Positions 1-9,207 of a DNA stretch of 64,000 nucleotides are shown here, in pieces. How positions within the stretch are numbered: position 1 is the stretch's first letter; each line of letters opens with the position of its first letter. The notes under the pieces were generated by a model. That model did no database searches and had not been told where the DNA came from. It saw nothing but the letters and a program-made list of their open reading frames with translations. A program made the translations under genes and the position numbers. Source of the stretch: Bdellovibrio bacteriovorus (GTDB lineage: Bacteria > Bdellovibrionota > Bdellovibrionia > Bdellovibrionales > Bdellovibrionaceae). The stretch lies in contig NZ_LUKD01000009.1 in NCBI RefSeq assembly GCF_001592745.1, positions 1 to 64,000 on the forward strand. The letters are read 5' to 3'.

Positions 1-1436
1 TGATTTTTAATTCATTTGCTTATGCGATATTTTTGCCAACAGTATTCCTATTGTATTATGTACTGCCGCATAAGTTTCGAAATGTGATGTTATTAGGAGT
101 TAGTTATTATTTTTATATGAGTTGGAACTATAAACTAATAGTTCTAATATTATCTACGACTGTCGTTTCATATTTTGCTGCGAAATGCATTTCAAAAGGG
201 ATAAACCCTAGGCGGGTTTTGATTATAAGTACCTTTGTTTGTCTGGGAATGTTAGGTTTTTTTAAATATTTCAATTTTTTCAGCAATTCTATTACGAGTT
301 TTCTAAGAAATATCTCTTTGCCAGTTTCTGATTTCACACTAGATCTAATTCTTCCCGTTGGAATCTCGTTTTATACGTTTCAGACATTGAGTTATGTTGT
401 CGACGTTTTTAAGGGGCGCATTCCTGCTGAGTCCAACTTCATCGACTATGCTTTGTACGTTTCTTTTTTTCCCCAACTGGTAGCGGGGCCAATTGAAAGG
501 CCAGAGAGTTTAATACCTCAATTTAAAAAAGAGCACTCTTTCGACTACGATAAGGCAGTTTACGGTGCAAAACTCATTGCTTTAGGTGCATTTAAGAAAA
601 TTGTAATAGCCGATACTTTGGCGAGTCACGTCAATATGGTGTATAATAACCTTCCTGAGTACAAAGGCTTTTCGATCGTTCTGGCGACGTTTTTCTTTGC
701 GGTTCAAATATATTGCGACTTCTCTGGCTATACAGATATAGCATTAGGCTCAGCTAAGTTACTTGGCTTCGATCTCATGCAGAATTTTAATGCACCTTAT
801 CTTGCAAAGAGCGTAAAAGATTTTTGGTCTCGTTGGCATATTTCACTTTCAACGTGGTTCAAAGACTACGTTTATATTCCTCTGGGTGGTTCCAAAGTTT
901 CGTCAGTTCTTCGCTATAGAAATTTGTTTATAACATTTCTGTTGAGTGGGTTATGGCATGGAGCAAATTGGACATTCGTTTTATGGGGAGCTTATCATGG
1001 TATATTAAATATAATTGAAGCCCTCTTTCAAAGACGAAGTATTTCTATTAAACTTCCAGTAAGCATAAAAGTTTTTTCAACATTCATGCTAGTTTGTGTG
1101 GGGTGGGTCCTATTCAGAGCCAATAAGGTAGACGACGCAGTTTATGTTTTCCAGTATATGTTCGATGGAATCATGTCTCCTATTAATTACCTTGAGCAAG
1201 GTTTAATTGATTTACGTCTTACTGAAGTAGATTTTCTATTTCTCATGCTTCCTATTTGCATTCTTCTTGTTGTTGAGATAGCAGGATACTATTGTGATGT
1301 GCTTCGATATATTGAGCGACTTGCAATGCCGGTGCGTTTTGCAGTGTATTTTGCATTCGTCTATACTCCGATATTTTACTTTTACTATCAAAATAGCCTG
1401 AATGCTCCACAACCTTTTATATACTTTCAATTTTAG
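1..1436 (+). CDS. MBOAT family membrane-bound O-acyltransferase (AlgI/DltB-like), start just outside window
   Basis: This is a polytopic inner-membrane protein of the MBOAT family, which moves acyl (usually acetyl) groups onto exported polysaccharides or teichoic acids. The family core is visible: a WHISLSTWFKDYVYIPLGG stretch at about residues 280-300 and LSGLWHGANWTFVLWGAYHG with the family's conserved histidine about 35 residues later. The frame is open to the window edge. Bases 1-2 are TG, followed by codons for IFNSFAYAIFLP, a typical MBOAT N-terminus, so the real start is probably an ATG whose A lies one base before the window. The TTG at 33 would cut off the first hydrophobic segment. 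It faces the polysaccharide genes that follow, so O-acetylation of the surface glycan made here is likely. The substrate cannot be read from the sequence. Confidence 0.9.
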   Translation, partial: IFNSFAYAIFLPTVFLLYYVLPHKFRNVMLLGVSYYFYMSWNYKLIVLILSTTVVSYFAAKCISKGINPRRVLIISTFVCLGMLGFFKYFNFFSNSITSFLRNISLPVSDFTLDLILPVGISFYTFQTLSYVVDVFKGRIPAESNFIDYALYVSFFPQLVAGPIERPESLIPQFKKEHSFDYDKAVYGAKLIALGAFKKIVIADTLASHVNMVYNNLPEYKGFSIVLATFFFAVQIYCDFSGYTDIALGSAKLLGFDLMQNFNAPYLAKSVKDFWSRWHISLSTWFKDYVYIPLGGSKVSSVLRYRNLFITFLLSGLWHGANWTFVLWGAYHGILNIIEALFQRRSISIKLPVSIKVFSTFMLVCVGWVLFRANKVDDAVYVFQYMFDGIMSPINYLEQGLIDLRLTEVDFLFLMLPICILLVVEIAGYYCDVLRYIERLAMPVRFAVYFAFVYTPIFYFYYQNSLNAPQPFIYFQF

Positions 1437-1502
1437 GTTGATTTAAGTATGATTTGCGTCGTGATTTTTGCTAAAATGGTTTTAAAATGTAATTGATTTC
1501 TT

Positions 1503-2984
1503 TTATCCAAGATTCAATATTTTTCTTTTGTCTAAATAGAAAACAAGGCCATAGGTTGTCAGCAAGTACAGAGCTGCAGCCACTGCGTAAGATAGATGCT
1601 TATGGCTAATAAACTCACTTTGCAGAATGGAAATGCTGGTGCATTCTGCGAGAATAAGCGAAATGGCCAAGGGCCAAAGAAAAACCTTAAAGCCGCCAGT
1701 CATGCAGAAGGAACCCGCCTTCATTTTGAATACAATTAGCAAGTATATCAACGAAATAGCTTGGGCAATGCTCGTTGCTAATGCGATGCCATTCACTCCC
1801 ATTATTTGGGAGAGGTATAGGCTAAGCAGGGTGTTGGTTACTACAGCAACAGCGGCGGCGATCAGCGGTTGGATGGAGGAATTCATCGCGTAAAACGCCT
1901 TAGTGATAATTTCTTTTGCGCCAATAAAAATAATTCCAAAAGAATACAGAAGCAGGCAGCTGCTCGTTACATCAAGTGAAGCTTGGTCGAATGAGCCGCG
2001 ATAGAAGACAAGGTAAATAATTTCTTCGCTAAAGAATAAAATTCCCACCGCGATGGGGATAGAGGTTGCTATCGTAAGTTTTAAGGCTTTCTCCGTATTT
2101 GCCGTGAAGGAGAGTAGGTTTTTTTCCCTTATATTGAGGGACAGCTTTGGAAAAATTATCGAAGATAGGCTAAGAATAAAAACACCTATAAACAAAGTGA
2201 TTATTCTATCTGCATAAGCAAGTGACGAAATCGAGCCCGTTGGGAGTTTAGAGGCAATAACTCGATCAATAAGTCCGTTTGACTGTATAAGAATGAGCGT
2301 CGGAAGTATCACGCTCGTAGCTCTTAAGGCATCTTTAGCGACTTCGAGATTCCATAAACCTTTCTTGATGGAGGCAAAATGAAAATGGGGGGCTATTAGA
2401 TAAAGCAAATAGGCTGCTTGAGCAAGGTATGCAACAGGAGTTGCATAGGCTAGCATATCGCTGTCTGTGTTCTTTGCGGTCACAATGATAGCGATGGTGG
2501 CTAGGCTTAACGGAATGCCGATAGCATTCGCACTTAGGTGTTTGTCGTCCGCCTGCTGAAACGCGACGAGAATAGAAGTGAGTCCCACAAACGGAAAAGC
2601 TAGAAGTGAAATCCTGGTATAAAAATGGACGGAGGTGAAAAAATCACCACTTGCCCCAGGTGCAATGATCGTAGCGATCTCCCGCGAGTAAATCAGGCCA
2701 ACGAAAAGACCGAGTGTTGATACAAATAAATAAAAAACTCCGAGCTGAGCAAGAAGGCGAAGTTTGGCTTCCTTTGTCTCAGCATGAGTTGACAAAGGAA
2801 TGAAGGCCGCAGCCAAAGCGGAGCCCAGAGGGCCAAAGATAAGGAGGGGAATAACGCTAGTTAAGCTGAAGGCGTCTGTTGCTGGGGAAGTTCCGAAGTA
2901 GTAGGCCAGCAAAACTTCGCGGGAAAACCCTAGTGCCTTTGAGATGATTGCTAATATAACTACTGCGATTAATGTTTTTTTCAA
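1503..2984 (-). CDS. MurJ/MVF-family lipid-linked oligosaccharide flippase
   Basis: This 493-residue protein has many hydrophobic segments throughout and the MVF-family N-terminus (SKALGFSREVLLAYYFGTS, then TDAFSLTSVIP). It should flip an undecaprenyl-linked saccharide across the inner membrane. The family's best-known member is MurJ, the lipid II flippase. Here the gene lies between an MBOAT acyltransferase and FucNAc biosynthesis genes rather than in a division or cell-wall cluster, so it may serve as the Wzx-like flippase of this polysaccharide locus. That role is inferred from location. The start is TTG (codons for MKKTLI) with only a weak ribosome-binding site. It is divergent from capE, with about 220 bases between them that must hold both promoters. 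Confidence 0.8.
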   Translation of the reverse strand: MKKTLIAVVILAIISKALGFSREVLLAYYFGTSPATDAFSLTSVIPLLIFGPLGSALAAAFIPLSTHAETKEAKLRLLAQLGVFYLFVSTLGLFVGLIYSREIATIIAPGASGDFFTSVHFYTRISLLAFPFVGLTSILVAFQQADDKHLSANAIGIPLSLATIAIIVTAKNTDSDMLAYATPVAYLAQAAYLLYLIAPHFHFASIKKGLWNLEVAKDALRATSVILPTLILIQSNGLIDRVIASKLPTGSISSLAYADRIITLFIGVFILSLSSIIFPKLSLNIREKNLLSFTANTEKALKLTIATSIPIAVGILFFSEEIIYLVFYRGSFDQASLDVTSSCLLLYSFGIIFIGAKEIITKAFYAMNSSIQPLIAAAVAVVTNTLLSLYLSQIMGVNGIALATSIAQAISLIYLLIVFKMKAGSFCMTGGFKVFLWPLAISLILAECTSISILQSEFISHKHLSYAVAAALYLLTTYGLVFYLDKRKILNLG

Positions 2985-3207
2985 ATCCGTACGTCTCTTG
3001 TGATTTTAAAGAGTATAGGCGCAAGCCGTAGCATGTCTATTTTGAACTCGTGTCTAGGTGCGTTGTAGGTGATGGCCGCCGATGCAATTTCTCGAGGACA
3101 TCTACTTGCTCGGCGCTTGCACTCCTTGAACTATTTCGAGATAATCGGGGGCCTTAAGGAAAGTAACTGCAAGCGTGGACTCTGTTGGGCTGTGGTGAGA
3201 GGTTAGT

Positions 3208-4245
3208 TTGGAATTTGCGAATAAAGTATTGTTGATTACGGGCGGAACTGGTTCATTCGGGAATGCGGTTTTATCGCGCTTCTTAGAAACAGATATTGGC
3301 GAAATTCGAATTTTTAGTCGTGACGAAAAGAAACAGGACGATCTTCGAAAGAAATATAAATCTAATAAATTAAAATTCTATATTGGCGACGTCCGTGACT
3401 TCAATAGTATCGCAAGCGCTTGTCGAGGCGTTGACTTTATTTTCCACGCTGCAGCTTTGAAACAAGTTCCCTCTTGCGAGTTCCACCCCATGGAAGCTGT
3501 AAAAACGAATGTTAACGGAACTGAAAATGTTCTAGAAGCGGCGATTCAAGCGGGAGTCAAAAGAGTTGTCTGTCTAAGTACAGACAAAGCTGTCTATCCT
3601 ATCAATGCCATGGGAATTTCAAAAGCCATGATGGAAAAAGTTATGGTCGCGAAGTCGCGTGGTTTGAAGGACGAAAATATCGTTATTTCTGGAACCCGTT
3701 ATGGCAATGTGATGGCGTCGAGAGGTTCGGTGATTCCTCTTTTTGTCGAGCAAATCAAAGCAGGAAAGCCAATGACTATTACCGATCCCCATATGACTCG
3801 TTTTATGATGTCACTGGCGGACGCTGTGGATCTTGTATTGTACGCATTCGAACATGCAAAAAACGGTGACATCTTTGTGCAAAAAGCTCCGGCTGCGACA
3901 GTAGATGTTCTAGCCAAAGCTTTGCGTGAGCTTCTAGGAGTTCCGCAACATGCGATCAGTATTATGGGTACTCGTCATGGAGAAAAGCTTTACGAAACAC
4001 TTTTGAGCCGAGAAGAAATGGCCTCCGCTCAGGATCTGGGCGATTACTATCGCGTGCCACCAGATTTACGTGATCTCAATTACGGAAAGTTTGTTGATCA
4101 AGGTGAGGTGGCAATTTCCCAATCTGAGGATTATAACTCTCACAATACGGAAAGACTCGATGTTGCGGGCATGAAAGAGCTTTTGTTGAAGTTGGACTTT
4201 ATTCGTGCCATTCGTGAAGGTCGCGCCGCAAATCCTGAGGAATAA
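3208..4245 (+). CDS. capE: UDP-GlcNAc 4,6-dehydratase (5-epimerising), CapE/FnlA type
   Basis: This extended short-chain dehydrogenase of 345 residues has the NAD-binding GGTGSFG near residue 11. It has STDKAVYP followed by NAMGISK, so a methionine replaces the usual tyrosine of YxxxK, as is typical of the CapE/FlaA1/WbpM inverting dehydratases. It converts UDP-GlcNAc to a 4-keto-6-deoxy-L-sugar, the first step to UDP-N-acetyl-L-fucosamine. The next two genes encode the matching CapF and CapG enzymes in order, which makes the assignment firm. The start is TTG with AGAGG just upstream. capF begins 2 bases after the stop. Confidence 0.92.
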   Translation: MEFANKVLLITGGTGSFGNAVLSRFLETDIGEIRIFSRDEKKQDDLRKKYKSNKLKFYIGDVRDFNSIASACRGVDFIFHAAALKQVPSCEFHPMEAVKTNVNGTENVLEAAIQAGVKRVVCLSTDKAVYPINAMGISKAMMEKVMVAKSRGLKDENIVISGTRYGNVMASRGSVIPLFVEQIKAGKPMTITDPHMTRFMMSLADAVDLVLYAFEHAKNGDIFVQKAPAATVDVLAKALRELLGVPQHAISIMGTRHGEKLYETLLSREEMASAQDLGDYYRVPPDLRDLNYGKFVDQGEVAISQSEDYNSHNTERLDVAGMKELLLKLDFIRAIREGRAANPEE

Positions 4246-4247
4246 TT

Positions 4248-5360
4248 ATGAAAGTGTTAGTGACGGGCTCCCAGGGATTTCTTGGCAAAAACCTTATCGT
4301 GAGACTGCGAGAGTTAAAAAAGTTCGAAATCCTCGAGTTTCATCGTGGTGTGGCCGAAAACGAACTGGCAGCGCTTGTTCACAAGGCAGATTTCATTTTT
4401 CATTTAGCCGGTGTGAATCGACCTCTTGATGTTAAAGAGTTCTCTGAAGGCAATGCGACGCTAACACAAAAGATCTGTGACTTGGTTGCTCACTCAGGCA
4501 AGAAGACACCCATCGTCTACACATCCTCAATTCAGGCGGAAAAGAATAACGACTACGGCGTTAGTAAAAAACAAGCTGAGGATTTTTTATTTGCTTTGCA
4601 AAAGCAAGCTCCGGTTTATATCTACAGACTTCCGAATATTTTCGGCAAGTGGAGCAAGCCTAATTACAACTCGGCGGTCGCGACATTTTGCTACAATATT
4701 GCTAATGACCTACCGATCACAATTCACGATGAACAGGCCGTAGTGAAACTGGTTTATGTCGATGATGTCGTGTCAGAATTCATTTCGGTTCTTGAGGATT
4801 CTTTTTCTGAAAATCCTCCACCGCAAGGTTACCGCCAGGTGGCGCCCGTGTTTACGGTAAAGGTGGGAGAGTTGGCGGAAAGAATCAGAGCTTTCAAGAG
4901 CAGCCGCCAAACGCTCGTTACCGAGCATGTCGGAGTCGGACTTGATAGAGCTTTGCATGCAACCTACCTGAGCTTTCTAAAGCCTGAGCAGTTTTCCTAT
5001 AGTGTCCCGCGGTACGCCGATCAACGGGGTGTTTTTGTTGAGATGCTGAAGACCAAAGAGTCAGGTCAGTTCTCTTTCTTTACTGCAGGACCAGGCATCA
5101 CAAGGGGTGGGCATTATCACCACACCAAAACGGAAAAGTTTTTGATCTTAAAAGGCAAAGGTCGCTATCGCTTTCGGCATATTGTGACGAAAGAATTTTA
5201 TGAACTTGATGTCGATGCATCCGAGTCGAAAATTGTAGAAACGATTCCAGGGTGGTCGCACGACATTACAAATATCGGTTCTGACGAGCTTGTCGTGATG
5301 TTATGGGCGAACGAGATCTTTGATAGGCAAAAACCCGATACCATCGGGCATGAGGTTTAG
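4248..5360 (+). CDS. capF: CapF/FnlB-type bifunctional reductase-epimerase with C-terminal cupin
   Basis: This 370-residue protein has two domains. The N-terminal SDR domain has TGSQGFLGKN at residue 5 and YGVSKKQAE with the YxxxK pair. The C-terminal cupin domain, from about residue 245, carries GGHYHHTKTEKF metal-binding histidines and ends in a jelly-roll segment (GWSHDITNIG). In Staphylococcus aureus CapF the cupin epimerises and the SDR domain reduces the CapE product to UDP-6-deoxy-L-talosamine-type sugar. The same architecture and gene order are seen here. It is the second gene of the capEFG set and is almost contiguous with both neighbours. Confidence 0.92.
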   Translation: MKVLVTGSQGFLGKNLIVRLRELKKFEILEFHRGVAENELAALVHKADFIFHLAGVNRPLDVKEFSEGNATLTQKICDLVAHSGKKTPIVYTSSIQAEKNNDYGVSKKQAEDFLFALQKQAPVYIYRLPNIFGKWSKPNYNSAVATFCYNIANDLPITIHDEQAVVKLVYVDDVVSEFISVLEDSFSENPPPQGYRQVAPVFTVKVGELAERIRAFKSSRQTLVTEHVGVGLDRALHATYLSFLKPEQFSYSVPRYADQRGVFVEMLKTKESGQFSFFTAGPGITRGGHYHHTKTEKFLILKGKGRYRFRHIVTKEFYELDVDASESKIVETIPGWSHDITNIGSDELVVMLWANEIFDRQKPDTIGHEV

Positions 5361-5361
5361 A

Positions 5362-6492
5362 GTGAAGAAAATGAAAGTAATGACAGTATTAGGCACAAGA
5401 CCGGAGATCATTCGCTTGTCCCGCGTCTTGGCGAAGCTTGATGAATTTTGTGATCACACTCTTGTCCATACCGGCCAAAATTACGACTACGAGCTCAATG
5501 AAATCTTCTTCCAAGACTTGGGCGTTCGTAAGCCTGATCATTTTTTAAATGCTGTCGGCGAATCCGCGACCGACACGATTGGGAACATCATAAAGCTTGT
5601 AGATAAGGTGATGGACCAAGTTCAACCGGAAGCTTTACTGGTTCTTGGTGATACGAATAGCTGTCTAAGTGTTATCGCCGCAAAAAGAAGAAAGATTCCC
5701 ATCTTTCATATGGAGGCGGGTAACAGATGCTTTGATCAGCGCGTTCCGGAAGAAACTAACAGACGAATTGTCGACCATACGGCTGATATCAACCTTACTT
5801 ACAGCACCATTGCCAGGGAATACCTTCTAAGAGAGGGTTTGCCTCCAGACCGTGTGATTAAAACGGGCAGTCCGATGTTTGAGGTGTTGACTCACTATCA
5901 AAGCAAGATTGCATCGTCAGATGTTTTACAGCGTCTGGGCTTAACAAAAGGACAGTATTTTTTAGTTAGCGCGCATCGTGAAGAGAACATCGAATCTGAC
6001 GTGAATTTCGATAAGCTCGTCAAAACGCTAAACTCCGTGGCCGAGCATTTCAACCTCCCTGTGGTTGTATCTACTCACCCTCGAACACAAAATCGCATTA
6101 ATATAAGAGGAAGTGTTTTTCACGCGAATGTTCGCTTAATGAAGCCAATAGGGTTTTCTGATTACAACAATTTGCAACTGAACGCTCGAGCGGTTCTTTC
6201 TGATAGCGGAACAATCACCGAAGAGTCTTCAATTTTGAATTTCCCGGCTTTAAATATTCGTGAAGCCCATGAAAGACCCGAGGGATTTGAAGAAGCTGCG
6301 GTTATGATGGTGGGACTTGAGGCGGAACGAGTGCTTCAAGCATTGGAGGTGTTGAACAAACAGCCTTCCGGCGCAGAAAGATTGTTGCGCTTGGTAGGTG
6401 ACTACTCAATGCCGAATGTTTCCGACAAAGTGGTCAGAATTATTCTTAGTTATACAGACTATGTTAATCGCGTTGTTTGGCGCAAAAGCTAG
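5362..6492 (+). CDS. capG: UDP-N-acetylglucosamine 2-epimerase family, CapG/FnlC (makes UDP-L-FucNAc)
   Basis: This is a GT-B-fold, WecB-like 2-epimerase. VLGTRPEIIRLSRV opens the protein, HTGQNYDYELNEIFF and HMEAGNRCFDQRVPEETN follow, and SDSGTITEESSIL lies in the C-terminal half; all are family signatures. In the FucNAc pathway it performs the last C2 epimerisation that yields UDP-N-acetyl-L-fucosamine. I place the start at GTG 5362 because it follows GAGG at good spacing just after the capF stop and keeps the family N-terminus. The frame is open back to 5320, which would add a non-homologous tail overlapping capF. ATG 5371 is an alternative. Confidence 0.9.
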   Translation: MKKMKVMTVLGTRPEIIRLSRVLAKLDEFCDHTLVHTGQNYDYELNEIFFQDLGVRKPDHFLNAVGESATDTIGNIIKLVDKVMDQVQPEALLVLGDTNSCLSVIAAKRRKIPIFHMEAGNRCFDQRVPEETNRRIVDHTADINLTYSTIAREYLLREGLPPDRVIKTGSPMFEVLTHYQSKIASSDVLQRLGLTKGQYFLVSAHREENIESDVNFDKLVKTLNSVAEHFNLPVVVSTHPRTQNRINIRGSVFHANVRLMKPIGFSDYNNLQLNARAVLSDSGTITEESSILNFPALNIREAHERPEGFEEAAVMMVGLEAERVLQALEVLNKQPSGAERLLRLVGDYSMPNVSDKVVRIILSYTDYVNRVVWRKS

Positions 6493-6506
6493 TTCCGGGT
6501 TTTAAG

Positions 6507-7727
6507 ATGAAGGTTTTAGTTGTTAGTCAGTATTTTATGCCGGAAACCTTCATTATCAACGAGCTCGTTGAGGAGATGGAGAAGTTGGGTCATGAAGTTG
6601 CCGTTCTCACGGGAAAACCTAACTATCCGGATGGCGCCATCTTCAAAGGTTATCAAGTTTCCGGTGTTCAAACTGAAAAGTTCGGGAAAGATATAGATAT
6701 CTATCGTGTCCCTCTTCGTCCCCGTGGACGCGGAGGAGCGAAAAATCTTGCTCTTAATTATTTGTCCTTTGCTTTCTTTGCGTCGGTTCTTGGTCCCTGG
6801 ATCCTGAGAAAACGAAAATTCGATGTTATTTTTGTATTCGCGCCATCTCCGATTACGGCAACAATTCCTGCGATTGTGCTTAAGTTTTTTAAAAGGTCTA
6901 CTCTGGCTTTATGGGTGTTGGATCTGTGGCCTGAAAGCCTCGTCGTCACGAAATTTGTAAAAAACCGCATCATTCTAAAAGCAGTTGAAGTGATGGTTCG
7001 GATTATCTACCGATGTTGTGATCTGATCTTGGCGCAGTCAGAGCGTTTTATTGCGCCTATTAAAAGTCTCGCAGGCGGAACTGAAGTCCTTTATTATCCT
7101 AATTCATTTAAGAGAGTTGCAAATCGCGAAATGTTGGCGCTTCCGGATGAAGCGGAGAAAGTTCTTCGTGAGAACTTCTGTGTCGTGTTTGCCGGAAACA
7201 TCGGCAAGGCTCAGTCTGTGGAGACTATTGTCGATGCAGCAAAATATTTAAAAGATATCAAAGATCTCAAACTTGTCCTGGTGGGGAGCGGAAGTATGCT
7301 TTCCTGGGTGCAAGATATGAAGAAAGAGCACCGTCTCGATAATCTAGAATGTTTGGGACGTTTCGATATTAGTTACATTCCAACGATCTACGCTAAATCC
7401 AAAGTGCTCATGCTGACTCTAAACTCGGACGAAATATTGCAATACACCTTGCCATGGAAAACGCAGTCGTACATGGCCGCAGGAAAGCCCATCGTTGGCG
7501 CCATCGACGGTGAAGGTGCGCGGATTATTCTCGAATCTCAATGTGGTCTTGTAGGGCCTGCCGAGAACGGAAAGACGCTGGCAGAGAATATACGTCAAAT
7601 GCATGCGATGGCTCCGGAGAAGCTACAGGCGATGGGAACTTCTGGATTCAACTATTTTGAAAAAAATTTCGAAATGGTTGCGCAAGTCAAAAGACTCTTA
7701 GGGATTTTTTCAGAGAGAACTAAGTAA
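6507..7727 (+). CDS. Glycosyltransferase family 4, WbuB-like (probable L-FucNAc transferase)
   Basis: This GT-B glycosyltransferase of about 406 residues starts MKVLVVSQYFMPETFIIN. The mid-protein motif ALWVLDLWPESLV and the glycine-rich start of the nucleotide-sugar half, VVFAGNIGKAQSVETIV, are typical of the WbuB/WcaI group. WbuB-type enzymes commonly follow the FucNAc genes and transfer L-FucNAc to the lipid-linked repeat unit. That role is inferred here from position directly behind capEFG. I chose ATG 6507; an upstream TTG at 6477 would overlap capG by 16 bases. Its 3' end overlaps the convergent epimerase gene by 8 bases. Confidence 0.82.
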   Translation: MKVLVVSQYFMPETFIINELVEEMEKLGHEVAVLTGKPNYPDGAIFKGYQVSGVQTEKFGKDIDIYRVPLRPRGRGGAKNLALNYLSFAFFASVLGPWILRKRKFDVIFVFAPSPITATIPAIVLKFFKRSTLALWVLDLWPESLVVTKFVKNRIILKAVEVMVRIIYRCCDLILAQSERFIAPIKSLAGGTEVLYYPNSFKRVANREMLALPDEAEKVLRENFCVVFAGNIGKAQSVETIVDAAKYLKDIKDLKLVLVGSGSMLSWVQDMKKEHRLDNLECLGRFDISYIPTIYAKSKVLMLTLNSDEILQYTLPWKTQSYMAAGKPIVGAIDGEGARIILESQCGLVGPAENGKTLAENIRQMHAMAPEKLQAMGTSGFNYFEKNFEMVAQVKRLLGIFSERTK

Positions 7728-8589
7728 CAAGCTCTCTCAGTCCTTCTCTTGTTGAATACTTCGCTGTGTATCCTAACTTCTTATTGCTTATGCTACTGTC
7801 CATAGCAAGTGAACCGAAAAGCCGTAAAGAGAGTTTTTTTGAGGCCTTGAAAATCAGATTTAATAAAACCGTGGGGATGGAAAAAAGAATGATTTTTCTA
7901 TCCATGGCTCCCGCGATCTCTTTAACGAGCGTGCTGATCGAAACGGCCTCAGCATCCTGTGGTAGAAGGATTCCAGGTGCCTTCTTTTCGACAGTCAAAG
8001 CGATGAAGTGACAGAGATTCCCGACGAAAACGATACTTCTTCTATTCTTCGTATAGTCCAAAGGCAGAAGAGGGCAGAGTTTAATAAGTTTTGCTAAGCT
8101 TACGATATTGCCTTTGGCACCTTTGCCGTAGACCATCGGAGGACGAATAATCGACACCGTGAAGTCATTGGATTGCACCGTTAACAAGAATTCCTCCGCC
8201 GCTAATTTGCTTCGCCCATAAGGATCATGCGGGTGACAGACGGTCTCTTCAGTAAGCCTTGTTTGATGATCTGTGAGGCTTCCAGAGTCGCCATAAACGT
8301 GCGCTGTGCTAATAAAGATAAAATGTTTTACGCCTTCTTGTTTCGCTTTTTCTGCAAGAGCTTTTGTCAATTCATAGTTGACCTTAAAGTACTCTTGCTC
8401 GGGAGCGCCTTGCATTTGATGAACTAAGGCCGCACAGTGAACCAGACTGTCATGTCCTGCAAAGGACGTCGATTCTAAGGGAAGTTTGCGAAGATCCAAA
8501 CAAGTGATGTCGAAGTCATTCCCATGACGCTTTAAAAAATTACTTCCAACAAAACCAGTGGATCCCGTAAGCAGAACTTTTTTAATCAT
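7720..8589 (-). CDS. NAD-dependent epimerase/dehydratase (possible UDP-4-keto-6-deoxy-GlcNAc 4-reductase, WbpV-like)
   Basis: This 289-residue extended SDR has LLTGSTGFVGSNFL at the N-terminus and DPYGRSKLAAEEFL carrying YxxxK. It is co-directional with a PglC-type sugar transferase and a PglD-like acetyltransferase. The nearby WbpM-type dehydratase makes UDP-4-keto-6-deoxy-D-GlcNAc. A reductase of this size next to a sugar transferase is the WbpV/WreQ arrangement for UDP-D-QuiNAc. The chemistry is inferred from context; a generic 4-epimerase role cannot be excluded. It is the last gene of the minus-strand trio and is 6 bases from the next one. Confidence 0.75.
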   Translation of the reverse strand: MIKKVLLTGSTGFVGSNFLKRHGNDFDITCLDLRKLPLESTSFAGHDSLVHCAALVHQMQGAPEQEYFKVNYELTKALAEKAKQEGVKHFIFISTAHVYGDSGSLTDHQTRLTEETVCHPHDPYGRSKLAAEEFLLTVQSNDFTVSIIRPPMVYGKGAKGNIVSLAKLIKLCPLLPLDYTKNRRSIVFVGNLCHFIALTVEKKAPGILLPQDAEAVSISTLVKEIAGAMDRKIILFSIPTVLLNLIFKASKKLSLRLFGSLAMDSSISNKKLGYTAKYSTREGLRELVT

Positions 8590-8595
8590 GACATC

Positions 8596-9162
8596 CTAGT
8601 GGCTAACGCCATCACGTTTTAGAACTTTAAGTACTGTAAGAAAAAGAATTTTAATATCTAAAGAGACAGAGTAATTCTCGAGGTAATATTTATCAAATTC
8701 AACTTTCACCGGTATGGGCAGCTCATCTCTGCCGTTCACTTGAGCCCAACCTGTTATACCAGGCTTCAGCTTTTGAACTCCGTATTGTGTGCGGAGATCG
8801 CGTAGGTCATCTTGATTGAACAATGCTGGTCGAGGGCCAACGAAGCTCATGTCTCCTTTTAATACTGATAACAACTGTGGTAGTTCATCCAAACTTGTTT
8901 TGCGAATGAAGCCGCCAATAGGTGTCAGGTACTGTCCTGGATCAGTCAATAGATGCGTGGCCACTTGTGGGGTGTCTACTCGCATGGATCTAAATTTCGG
9001 CATCAGAAAAATTTCGTTATTCTGTCCAATTCTTTTTGACCAGTGAAGCGCGGGCCCCTTCGAGGTCAGCTTAACGGCTAGAAAGACTATTAATAAGGGA
9101 ACTCCTAAAAGTGCGAAGGCAAACGCACATAATACTAAATCCAAAAAACGTTTTTTTTCCAT
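8596..9162 (-). CDS. Initiating polyprenyl-phosphate sugar-phosphate transferase (PglC/short WcaJ type)
   Basis: This 188-residue protein consists only of the catalytic bacterial sugar transferase domain: one N-terminal hydrophobic segment, then KFRSMR, RKTSLDELPQLLSVLKGDMS and FVGPRP. Such monotopic enzymes put the first sugar-phosphate on undecaprenyl phosphate. Lacking the large WbaP/WcaJ N-terminal membrane part, it belongs to the PglC size class, whose substrates are usually UDP-diNAcBac or UDP-QuiNAc type sugars. Its neighbours (SDR reductase, PglD-like acetyltransferase, WbpM-like dehydratase) supply sugars of that kind. Confidence 0.88.
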   Translation of the reverse strand: MEKKRFLDLVLCAFAFALLGVPLLIVFLAVKLTSKGPALHWSKRIGQNNEIFLMPKFRSMRVDTPQVATHLLTDPGQYLTPIGGFIRKTSLDELPQLLSVLKGDMSFVGPRPALFNQDDLRDLRTQYGVQKLKPGITGWAQVNGRDELPIPVKVEFDKYYLENYSVSLDIKILFLTVLKVLKRDGVSH

Positions 9163-9207
9163 GATCTGTCGAATATGTCCTATATATTTTGGTTAAGCGA
9201 AATTTGA